Source: JAZKSG01 sp964384785
GTDB lineage: Archaea; Thermoplasmatota; E2; DHVEG-1
Direction: 5' to 3'
NCBI GenBank assembly: GCA_964384785.1
Contig: CAYLLH010000080.1
Location: 1-14,845 of the forward strand
DNA: 14,845 nt
Shown here: in pieces, positions 7,101 to 14,600 of the stretch
Layout: each line of letters opens with the position of its first letter
Numbering within the stretch: the first letter of the stretch is position 1
Notes under the pieces: generated by a model
The model's database searches: none
What the model was told of the DNA's origin: nothing
Seen by the model: the letters and a program-made list of their open reading frames with translations, nothing else
Translations under genes and position numbers: made by a program

Positions 7101-7796
7101 AGAATCTTTTATTTCAAAAGTTTCATAAGTTGCACCTGTTCCAATAACAGGTCTTGTCATCTTAAAATTCTTACGTTCAACTTCTGATGATTCAAGAGTA
7201 CCAGTTAATTTGTTTTTTGTTACAATATTCGGATTTTCATAATCTTCTTCTACAACGGCAACAACTGCATCATCAGAATATGAAAAATCATGAAGTGCAA
7301 TATCTGCAGCGATATCATAAGGGTTATCACCTTGGATTTCTACGTATTCATCTGCTTTCCAATGAGAAACCTTACTTTTTGGTACATTAACTGTTATCAT
7401 TTCATCAAGTTGACCATTACATACTTCCATCCAATCGTCCATAAAATAATCGAGACCCTGACGAGGATTTAAGGTTCTTTCTTTTTCTTCTCTCCATTCA
7501 TATTCATCATCATAATACAGAAGTGGATATGAATACAAGGTTCCATCATGATTAAAAATACTCGTTGGAATAGATGCTAAATAGGCATAATCATCTATCA
7601 TTGTGTTTTTATCAAAATTTATAAGAGCTGTTTTTTTCAAAGGTACAACATTGGTGTATGATGGCCCTTTGTCAAAACCTATTTTGTTTTTAGTGTTGTT
7701 TTCTGCTTGTGTTAATGGTATCATTACACCAAGTAATAACACTGTTAACACTAAACCTGAAAAAATTTTAATTTTTACATTATTTCCTTTTGCCAT
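4137..7796 (-). CDS. Paralogue A: giant secreted membrane-anchored C25 (gingipain)-like cysteine peptidase
   Basis: The protein has 1219 residues. Signal peptide about 1-31 (IFSGLVLTVLLLGVMIPLTQA). A module shared with B and C follows (40-185: LNPRQGLDYFMDDW, NPYDIAADIALHDFSYSDDAVVAV). Two beta-sandwich-like regions come next (about 210-300, DYDLQLYDPELG to GDWEVSVSA, like a pre-peptidase domain; 330-445), then a CWB2-like segment (455-605). The C25-like catalytic region (640-1140) contains VAGQFDIGIPWDR, GHPVDSAYA, the NLNKGVILWVSQIHGHHG strand with presumed catalytic H864, then ISCLPAHTYLHM with presumed nucleophile C1051, YTVGEAYERG, and the family-typical YTGDPNLRVFVP end. After a stalk motif (1173-1187) a helix (1194-1214) and KRKK tail anchor it outside the cell. 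It probably digests external protein or processes surface proteins. Clan CD fold is inferred from motifs only; an inactive or non-proteolytic role is possible. It is the most diverged of the three copies. GGGGG at 7803-7807 serves as the ribosome binding site, 6 bases before ATG. Confidence 0.8.
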   Translation of the reverse strand: MAKGNNVKIKIFSGLVLTVLLLGVMIPLTQAENNTKNKIGFDKGPSYTNVVPLKKTALINFDKNTMIDDYAYLASIPTSIFNHDGTLYSYPLLYYDDEYEWREEKERTLNPRQGLDYFMDDWMEVCNGQLDEMITVNVPKSKVSHWKADEYVEIQGDNPYDIAADIALHDFSYSDDAVVAVVEEDYENPNIVTKNKLTGTLESSEVERKNFKMTRPVIGTGATYETFEIKDSAHKYILTQMSWKGKEDYDLQLYDPELGMVETAFNSYSSPYPFTELVGSYIFNHGDWEVSVSAQAKKTAGDSEGKMESMSYYTTPEPKGLSSMLNTNTVDIDIALLPGVTVPLDSTPYGCRDIELTLEPEDPNVDLGFTVIDPTGTEIASSFAVGEAATKCLNMKTTSESDDSDIKINLEKFGETIEGESYKVCVFSIGDLSRDIDFTVEYSWSQNFTRQEGDQIESAANGAVLASNLNAPMLYTESDKLNSRTRDVLYKLGVKNIYVVNLGDYLSKDAKNELKNIADVKEMYTDAKKIYDDIRDNTGENDVIFSTIEPYDYWYVANDLEGTGRAPAGQWDGAYHFGQAAYIAAHHGSPVIIVDNHPKLSQAITWATDWWIINAYNRFNLPSAGAMTLTAKRAYEFLEEYEFGKVEIGGAAKQDHEVIITVAGQFDIGIPWDRSFTGAGLNGRFWGHPVDSAYAICRNVFYPALIFVNPAMDEITLTQGSESTTKGIGDNLLNTNLGLGNRLSNPLGQSLKITKPITEEKFEYPVLQTYATYGYRYNEEKWKHFNCKYTRADGIIPYETPSPDKIDEGVAHGKTSAYYPDMSESEVIPFYSEKAGYDNVYSTSFDYITDNLNKGVILWVSQIHGHHGDGGNLELWSPNNPYTFEENPWRAYEPIAMKAGNLDEFILWLFYHGYHTAENALDMDIPILHTLGTKLPRLPEIFPDRGSTENPDVAFLNPQLTTLGRKTKLLMTLGMFDVWGAFPFMIYRDRILHPLETIEEGLPFVNWADGDGKVCHSPPTGGRLVGKQIFGADFDDAFENIHSVGINSISCLPAHTYLHMTWMRHGSVYQIIDPWTTTDWAGIWNQMLIKRFAMGYTVGEAYERGLRAVGPLYSCGQSWWDLWENVVYTGDPNLRVFVPNTEYTDTQNGYEENHWTQEETRPLMYDAELNFNGHTPFGATNYPHEREPETFMNTYLWLIVILALIIIILVAMFIPKRKK

Positions 7797-7800
7797 AAGA

Positions 7801-7822
7801 ATCCCCCTATTTAATTTATATT
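7801..7822 (-). promoter_or_regulatory. Leader motif and G5 ribosome binding site of paralogue A
   Basis: Read on the minus strand, AATATAAAT (7822-7814) is followed by AGGGGGAT and, 6 bases after the G5 run, by the ATG. Paralogue B carries the same two blocks in the same order and near the same spacing, although the rest of the two upstream regions is different. The G-run is the likely Shine-Dalgarno site. Confidence 0.6.
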
Positions 7823-7953
7823 TTTTAGGATATATTTAGCTTGGAATAGTATTTATGGTTAATTAACTTTAACCTTTTTTTTAATATTAATTAGTTAAAT
7901 TATAGGTATAAGAATATTGTGTATTCATAATCACAAAAATTCAGATAAATGTT

Positions 7954-7963
7954 ATTTATATAA
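7954..7963 (-). promoter_or_regulatory. TATA-like box upstream of paralogue A
   Basis: On the minus strand TTATATAAAT is the best TATA-like element in the 200-base gap between genes B and A. It would start a transcript near 7933 with a leader of about 137 bases. A weaker element at 7830-7838 would start within the ribosome binding site and is less likely. Confidence 0.35.
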
Positions 7964-7971
7964 CTAAAGTA

Positions 7972-7990
7972 ATAAAAAAAGAAAAAAATA
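7972..7990 (-). terminator. T-rich terminator after paralogue B
   Basis: Just past the stop codon of B (7997-7999), the minus strand has two T7 runs (7988-7982 and 7980-7974) separated by one C. It implies that B and A are at least partly separate transcripts. Confidence 0.5.
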
Positions 7991-7996
7991 AATAAT

Positions 7997-10900
7997 TTAT
8001 TTTTTATGTGACCGAACTGCAGCCGCTGCAATGATTGCAAGAATGACTATAACTATCAATAACGCCCAAATTGGAATAATAGGCTGACGTTCGCGTTCAT
8101 GCGGATAATCTGTTGCCCCAAAAGGCATATGTCCATTGATATTTAGTTCTGAATCATACAAAATTGGTTTCGTTTCCTCCTGATTCCAGTAGTTATTATC
8201 ACTATACTCAGTACTTGGCGTATAAACACGTTGATCAGGATCGCCAAAATAACAAACATTTTCAGCCTTATCCCACCACCATTGTGGGGGATCAGAAATA
8301 TATAAAATTCCTACATGACCCATACCTTTTGTATAAGCTTCACCTACAGTATCTCCAAGAGCGATATCACGAGGAATAGTAGCTTCCCAGAAACTACTAT
8401 ACCATGATGTACCCCACGGATCAATTATTTGAAAATTAGATCCATGTCTTACCATTGCTAAATGAAGATATTTATACGCTGGAAGACACGCTGCAGTTAT
8501 AAGTCCACAAGAATGAATGTTTTCTAATGCATCATCTATCTGAACACCTGTGATTTCGACTGTACCAAGAGTACTTAAAAATGATGAACCTACTATTCCA
8601 TCATAATAATCCTGAGTATCTTTTAACCAATCTGGAGCAATAAAACGTAAACCTGGAAGACTAGCTATCCGCCCTATTAAATCCATAATAGGTTTTTTAG
8701 CTGGAGCAAAATCTAAAGCTGTTCTAAAAACAAAATCCCAGTTAGGATTACCCAGAAGCATTGGAATAATACCATGTATCTCTGTAGTCATTGTATCTGG
8801 TTCCTCAGTTGATCCAAGATACCATTCATAACCACGCCACGGATTTGATTCTTTTCGATGAAAAATAGAATCAGGATCATGGAACTTAAATGATCCTCCA
8901 TCGGCACTAAAACCATGTGTTCCAACAATCCACATTATACATCCAGAGTTTACATTTTCCATAGTTGGTTCAAAACTAGTCGAAAATGCATTGCTATACC
9001 CACATTTATCCATGTAGTATGGTACACATTCAGTTTCACTAAGATCTGGCCAGAAACTACCTGATTCTCCACCCCATGTTAACCCTACTTTATCATCAAT
9101 TGGCTCAAATGTGTTTTCAATACCTGGTAAAACTCCGCTAGCTGCTTGATATGTAAAACCCCAATATTTACTGGCTCTTGAGTTGAAACGGTGGATATAC
9201 ACAGGCATAAATGAATTAAGAATAGGATATTGAAAAGTTTCTTCCTGAGATGGTCTTACTATTTTAAGTTGACCTAAAGATCCTCTTGTACTTTTACTTC
9301 CATTTATTAACTCTGTTCCACCAGGGTTAAGTGCAGGGTTTTTAAAGATCAATGCAGGATAAAACATACTACGACTAATCCAATAACTACAATCCATTGG
9401 CGAAAAAGTAAATCTGCCAGGAACTGCTTTTCCAACAAACATTCTATCCCATGAAGCACCAATATCAAACTGTCCTGCAACTGTTATTATAGATTCCTGT
9501 CCTTTTTCATCAAAACCATGTTTTTCTAAAAACTCATAAACTCGAGAACCTGTTAAATACATCTCTGAAACGGTTGGAGTTGTAAATCCGTTAGCATGTC
9601 TCCTCCATGATTCTGTATGCCATACAACGGCTGAAGAAAGCTCAGGATGGTTATCAACAATTAATACAGGACTTGCATGAAAAGCAGCACAATAAGCAGA
9701 AGGACCCAGATGAAGAGCACCTTTTAGTTCTTTATCTGGTTTCATTTCACCGACTTTCCAACTAGTCCAAGGATCAATTGTGGAAAAAACAATATCATTA
9801 CTCTCTGTTAAACTGTTAATGGTATCATAAATACTAAAATAATCTTTATAATTATTTTTTATCTCAGCTGCCTCATTTATTTTATTTTTAACATCTGAAG
9901 AGAGATGACTGCCAATGTTAACAACATGAACTTTTTTTATACCAAGTTTGTATAAAACATCTAATGTTTTTTCAGAAATTTCAGTAGGCGAAACATATAA
10001 CAAGGGTGCATTAAGTTGAGAAGCAAGCACTGCTCCTTCTGTTGCTGATGTTAATGAATCACTTTCAGCTTTTGTTTGATTTTGATCCCAACTGTATTTT
10101 ATCTTATAATCAAAAGTTCCTCTCACATCATTAGGCGTATATACTATAAACTTATAGTTTTCATCTGGTAGACATTCACCTAATTTATTGATTTTAATAA
10201 TTCCATTTTCATCTTCAAGAATTTTTTCATTATTTGGTCCTATTAGCATGAAATTAAAATCTCCACCAGGATAACTGCATTCAATTTCAAATTCTGCGTT
10301 TCTACTAAAAAACGAAGGTGAAACATCTAAAGGTATCTCAGCCCCGGGATACATTTCTATATCCACCTGGTATTGAACATCTCTAAAAAGATTTGAAAAA
10401 ATTTCAGACCAAGTACCATATTTTCCGACTAAACCTTTTGTTGGTACATCAGTGATTCCTACTCTCCATTCCCCGGGTTCATAGATATATGTTCTAGCAT
10501 AGTCTTTATCCATACCTTGTTTTGCATTCCATGCATCAACAGCTGCAACCTGCATCCAGTCATCATTATGTTTACAGTAAAGCTGAAGGTCTTTATCACC
10601 CGATGGGATAGAAATATTTATCAAATTAAAACCTCCATAGGATAGCTGCGTATAAACACAAGCATACCATACTCTTGCTTGAATATATTTATACCCCTTT
10701 GGAATTGAAAAGCTTTCAAATTGAGGATTGAGTTTATTTGTTTGTGTAACCGAAAAATGTTCAGTCTTAACTTCTTTATCTAAAGTAAATTCTCCAGTTA
10801 TTTCTCCATCTGTTGTTATAGTTTTTTGATCGAATTCATCTATTACGGCAACAACTGCATCATCCGAATATGAAAAATCCTGTAATGCAATATCTGCAGC

Positions 10901-11395
10901 GATATCATAAGGATTATCTGCTTTTATTTGAACAAGATTCTCTGTTTTCCATTGAGTAATTTTGTTTTTATCAACATTTATTGTTGTCATCTGATCTAGT
11001 TTTCCATTGCAGTAACTCATCCAATCCTCCATAAAATAATTAAGTCCTTGACGTGGGTTAAGGCTTCTTTCTTTGTCATCTTCGTATTTGTATTCATCTT
11101 GGTAAAAAAGCAATGGATGTGAGTATAGTTGATTTTGTTCTTTAAAAACTGCTGTTGGTACAGATGCTAAATAAGCATAATCATCTAGGTAGCTATTTTC
11201 ATCATAGTTCACAAGAGTCGTTTTTTTCATTGGTACAACTGGTAAAGTCGCTGGTCCTTTAGAAAAACCTGTTTGTTTTATATCTTGTTTTGATGCATTA
11301 GTTAAAGGTAGAAATACTCCAAGGGTCATAGATAGTATGATACATACTACAATAAATTTTATTTTCAGATTTTTTTTATTTTTTAGTTTCTTCAT
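7997..11395 (-). CDS. Paralogue B: giant secreted membrane-anchored C25 (gingipain)-like cysteine peptidase
   Basis: The protein has 1132 residues from the ATG at 11395. The in-frame TTG at 11401 is rejected because only 2 bases separate it from the AGGGGGAT site, whereas the ATG has the normal 8-base gap. Lys-rich signal peptide (about 1-35, FIVVCIILSMTLGVF). Layout as in A: LNPRQGLNYFMEDW and NPYDIAADIALQDFSYSDDA module; two beta-sandwich regions (about 220-315 and 340-440); CWB2-like segment (450-600, EGAVLASQLNAPLLY, DVLYKLGIKKVHVVNIG, then SPVLIVDNHPELSSAVVWH); catalytic region with VAGQFDIGASWDR, SGCIMWIVGTHG (H827), ITAACLPAYKYLH (C970), TVGEAYTKG, a WWWD cluster and YFGDPDQRVY. Only 143 residues lie between H827 and C970, against 187 in A. 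The end has the stalk motif, a helix (IWALLIVIVILAIIAAAA) and RSHKK. It is closer to C than to A. Proteolytic activity is inferred, not shown. Confidence 0.8.
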   Translation of the reverse strand: MKKLKNKKNLKIKFIVVCIILSMTLGVFLPLTNASKQDIKQTGFSKGPATLPVVPMKKTTLVNYDENSYLDDYAYLASVPTAVFKEQNQLYSHPLLFYQDEYKYEDDKERSLNPRQGLNYFMEDWMSYCNGKLDQMTTINVDKNKITQWKTENLVQIKADNPYDIAADIALQDFSYSDDAVVAVIDEFDQKTITTDGEITGEFTLDKEVKTEHFSVTQTNKLNPQFESFSIPKGYKYIQARVWYACVYTQLSYGGFNLINISIPSGDKDLQLYCKHNDDWMQVAAVDAWNAKQGMDKDYARTYIYEPGEWRVGITDVPTKGLVGKYGTWSEIFSNLFRDVQYQVDIEMYPGAEIPLDVSPSFFSRNAEFEIECSYPGGDFNFMLIGPNNEKILEDENGIIKINKLGECLPDENYKFIVYTPNDVRGTFDYKIKYSWDQNQTKAESDSLTSATEGAVLASQLNAPLLYVSPTEISEKTLDVLYKLGIKKVHVVNIGSHLSSDVKNKINEAAEIKNNYKDYFSIYDTINSLTESNDIVFSTIDPWTSWKVGEMKPDKELKGALHLGPSAYCAAFHASPVLIVDNHPELSSAVVWHTESWRRHANGFTTPTVSEMYLTGSRVYEFLEKHGFDEKGQESIITVAGQFDIGASWDRMFVGKAVPGRFTFSPMDCSYWISRSMFYPALIFKNPALNPGGTELINGSKSTRGSLGQLKIVRPSQEETFQYPILNSFMPVYIHRFNSRASKYWGFTYQAASGVLPGIENTFEPIDDKVGLTWGGESGSFWPDLSETECVPYYMDKCGYSNAFSTSFEPTMENVNSGCIMWIVGTHGFSADGGSFKFHDPDSIFHRKESNPWRGYEWYLGSTEEPDTMTTEIHGIIPMLLGNPNWDFVFRTALDFAPAKKPIMDLIGRIASLPGLRFIAPDWLKDTQDYYDGIVGSSFLSTLGTVEITGVQIDDALENIHSCGLITAACLPAYKYLHLAMVRHGSNFQIIDPWGTSWYSSFWEATIPRDIALGDTVGEAYTKGMGHVGILYISDPPQWWWDKAENVCYFGDPDQRVYTPSTEYSDNNYWNQEETKPILYDSELNINGHMPFGATDYPHERERQPIIPIWALLIVIVILAIIAAAAVRSHKK
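11046..11122. repeat. 77-base tract nearly identical to 14769-14845
   Basis: This segment of paralogue B, coding for the part from SHPLLFYQDEYKY to NPRQG, matches paralogue C at 76 of 77 bases (one T/C difference, in a synonymous Gln codon). The adjoining bases toward the 3' end of the genes differ much more, so the identity is local. Confidence 0.85.
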
Positions 11396-11400
11396 TAACA

Positions 11401-11424
11401 AATCCCCCTTTTTATATTTATATT
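11401..11424 (-). promoter_or_regulatory. Leader motif and G5 ribosome binding site of paralogue B
   Basis: The minus strand reads AATATAAAT (11424-11416), a short A/T spacer, AGGGGGATT, then the ATG 8 bases after the G run. It is the counterpart of the block upstream of A and fixes the start at 11395 instead of the TTG at 11401. Confidence 0.6.
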
Positions 11425-11459
11425 ATTACTAAATTATGAATATGCTTATTAGTTATATA

Positions 11460-11470
11460 ATTTTATATAT
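11460..11470 (-). promoter_or_regulatory. TATA-like box upstream of paralogue B
   Basis: ATATATAAAAT on the minus strand is TATA-like and would place the transcript start near 11440, a leader of about 45 bases that includes the shared AATATAAAT and AGGGGGAT blocks. The whole 243-base gap between C and B is very AT-rich, so other TATA-like strings exist and the choice is uncertain. Confidence 0.35.
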
Positions 11471-11594
11471 TATATTGTTTATATTCATATAAGAAAATTA
11501 TGTAACCATAATAACATTTTATTTTTTTATGTATTGTATTATGAAGAAAATGTAAGAATTTTTACAAAAACACTATTTTTATCAAATTAATATT

Positions 11595-11628
11595 AAAAAA
11601 AAATTTGGTTTAAAAAAAGAGAAAAAAA
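11595..11628 (-). terminator. T-rich terminator after paralogue C
   Basis: After the stop of C (11639-11641) the minus strand reads CTCTC then T7, CTC, T7 and further on a T9 run (11603-11595). The TCTC-plus-T-run pattern also follows paralogue A, so the ends of the copies look related as well as their coding parts. Confidence 0.5.
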
Positions 11629-11638
11629 GAGAGTTATT

Positions 11639-14600
11639 TTATTTTTTATTTTTGTCGTTTCGCGTACCTATTACAATTGCTGCAATGATTATAAGAATAA
11701 TTATCACTACAACAAGTAACCAAATAGGTATCAATGGTTCTGGTTCGCGTTCATGTGGATAATCTGTTGCACCAAAAGGCATATGTCCATTGATGTTTAG
11801 TTCAGAATCATAAAGTATTGGTTTTACATCTTCTTGTGTCCAATGATTTTTTTCACTGTACTCTGTTCCGGGTACAAGCATCCGTAAGTCTGGATCTCCG
11901 TAATAGACTACATTCTGGGCTGTATCCCACCACCATTTTGGTGGATCAGTAGCAAATATTTTTCCTACATGACTTATTCCTTTTGTATATGCCTCTCCGA
12001 TTGTATCGCCAATTATGATATCTCTTGGCATAGTATTGCTCCAGTATGCATACCAGCTTGTTGGCCATGGATCCATAACTTGGAATGCTGAACCATGTCT
12101 TACCATGGTCATGTGTAGGTATTTATATGCTGGAAGACACGCTGTAAGTATCCAACCCATTGAGTAAAGATTTTCAAGATCTTCATCAATGTTTAAACCA
12201 GTTAATTGGTTTGGTACATGTATGAAACTAGCAAGTTTTGCACCAATAATTCCATCTTTGAAATAGGAACTGTCCATTAGCCATGGTCTGTTTTCGATAA
12301 TTCTTCCAAGTACGGGTATGTAGCTTATTAGTTTGAAAAGATTTTGTCTATATGGTTTTTCATTTATTGTGTAATCCCATCCAAGCGGAAATAAACCATC
12401 CATGTTTGGATTCCCTATCATACCTGGAATTATTCCATGGGCATTCATCGTCATACTATCTGGTGTTTCTGTGGAACCCATCAAGAAATCGTATCCTCTC
12501 CAGGGATTACCTTCTTTTTCAAAACCGAACAAATTGAAAGGTAAGTTGATCCCTGCTATTGATGCAATACCATTTTCAGGCCATGTTACTAAGAAACCTG
12601 AGTTTCCTGCAGCTCCGTGTGTTCCGCAGTTCCAAAGTAGCATTCCTCTATTTAAATTTTCAACTATTGGAGTATAGCTTGTAGAATAAACATTAGAAAA
12701 ACCTCCTTTTTCGGCGTAAAATGGATTTGTTATTGTTGCGCTGAAATCAGGCCACACTGCTCCTGTTTCGCCGGGTACGACTCCTTCATCTATTGCATAT
12801 GGTGATGCTGAAACACCGGGTATAATATCATCTCTACATTCATATTGGAATCCATAGTACTTGTCAAAAACATAGTTTAAACGATGGTTATAACACATAT
12901 ATGAGTGAAGAACTGGATATGCGGATTTTTCCTCTTGTTCTGGTTTAGTAATTTTTAATCCAGCTGGTCCAAATGGCATAAGGCTTCTTCTTTCGCTGTG
13001 GCTACCTTGAATGTAATTATTTCCATTTCTATCTGAACCAGGGTTGTTGAATATAAGAGCGGGATAAAAAATGTTTCTTGATATCCAATATGTTGTATCA
13101 ACTGGAGTTCCAAAGAATCTTCCAGGCATAGCTCTACCAACAAATGTTCTATCCCATGTAGCACCAATATCATACTGTCCTGCTACTGTTATCATGCTTT
13201 CCATTTTTGGTTTATCTAACCCAATTTCATCAAAATATTCATATGCTTGTCTGCCAGTAAGTGACATAGGAGCTGATGGTGGATCAGGAAAGCCTCCGCC
13301 ATTCCGTTTCCAAAATTCTGTATGCCATACCACTGCGGATGATAGTTTTGGATGATTGTCTGTTATTATTACTGGGCTTCCATGGTGTGCACCTATATAT
13401 GCAGAGGGTCCAATAAACAATGCTGCCTCTGTTTCTTTATCTGGTTTTTTTTCTGTTACTAACCATTTTGTCCACGGATCTATTGAAGTTATTATTATAT
13501 CATTTTGTCCAGATAGATCAGTTATTTTTGTATATATCTCCTTATGAGTTTTATAACATTTTTGAACGTTAGCTATGTTTTTTATTTCATCTAATACTTC
13601 AGTTTTTAAATGATTATTTAAATCTATTACATGAATTTTTTTAACTCCTAATTTGTACAATGCGTCCTTTGTTTCTTCTGGTAGATTGTCTGTCTTTGTG
13701 TAAAGCATCGGGGAGTTTAATTGACTTGCAAGAACTGCTCCCTCAGTTGCTGAAGTTAAAGAATCTGCTTGTTCTTTTGTAATGTTTTGACCCCAGTCAT
13801 ATTCAACTTTAAAATCTACGGGTTCAGCGTTATCATTTAGTTTAAAAACTGCGATGGAATAACTTTTTCCTTCTGGTATTTCGCCTAGTTGATCAATATG
13901 TAGTTTTTGTTCATCTTTACCTGTTTCTATTTTTGTTAGTATTTCTTCTCCAGATGGTCCAATTACTGACATACCTAATTCAACGTTTGGGTTGTCCCAT
14001 GTTAGTTTAAAGTTTGCATCTCTGCATCCAAATGGAGTTTTTTCTGGTATCTCAATTTCTGTACCTGGTAGTATCGTTATATCTGTTTGATAGGTTACGC
14101 CTTGGAACATGTTTCTTAGGATATCTTTAAATGATCCATGGGTTTCAAAGGTGGGTACATCTGTTACACTGAGTCTCCATTTCCCATTTTCATAAACATA
14201 CATTTGTGTTTTTTCTTCATCCATTCCTTCGTTTAGATTCCATGCTTGAGTGTATGCTACTTGTAACCATTCGTCACCTTTTAGATTACAGTAAAATTGT
14301 GTATCTGGATCCGCTGTTGGTATTGTTATAAGCATGCTAATTGGCAGATCAGATTCTTTTCCTATTCCGGTCGTAAGTGATGCCCACCAGGTTCTTGCTT
14401 TTATGTATTTATATCCTTCGGGTACGTTGAATTCATGAAAACGAGGGTTGAGTTTGTCGGCTTGTGGGGAATAAAAAGTTTCTGTAAGTATTTCATCACC
14501 GGATATTGATCCTTCTAATTCTGAGCTGAATTCATATTCTGAATCTTTAAATGTTTGTTCTGCTACGGCAACTACTGCTTCATCTGAAAATGAGAAATCT

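Noticed and set aside
11396..11638. Possible small RNA or CRISPR-like repeat in the 243-base gap between C and B
   Set aside because: The gap is plain AT-rich sequence with T runs and TATA-like strings; I see no regularly spaced repeat and no GC-rich stem.
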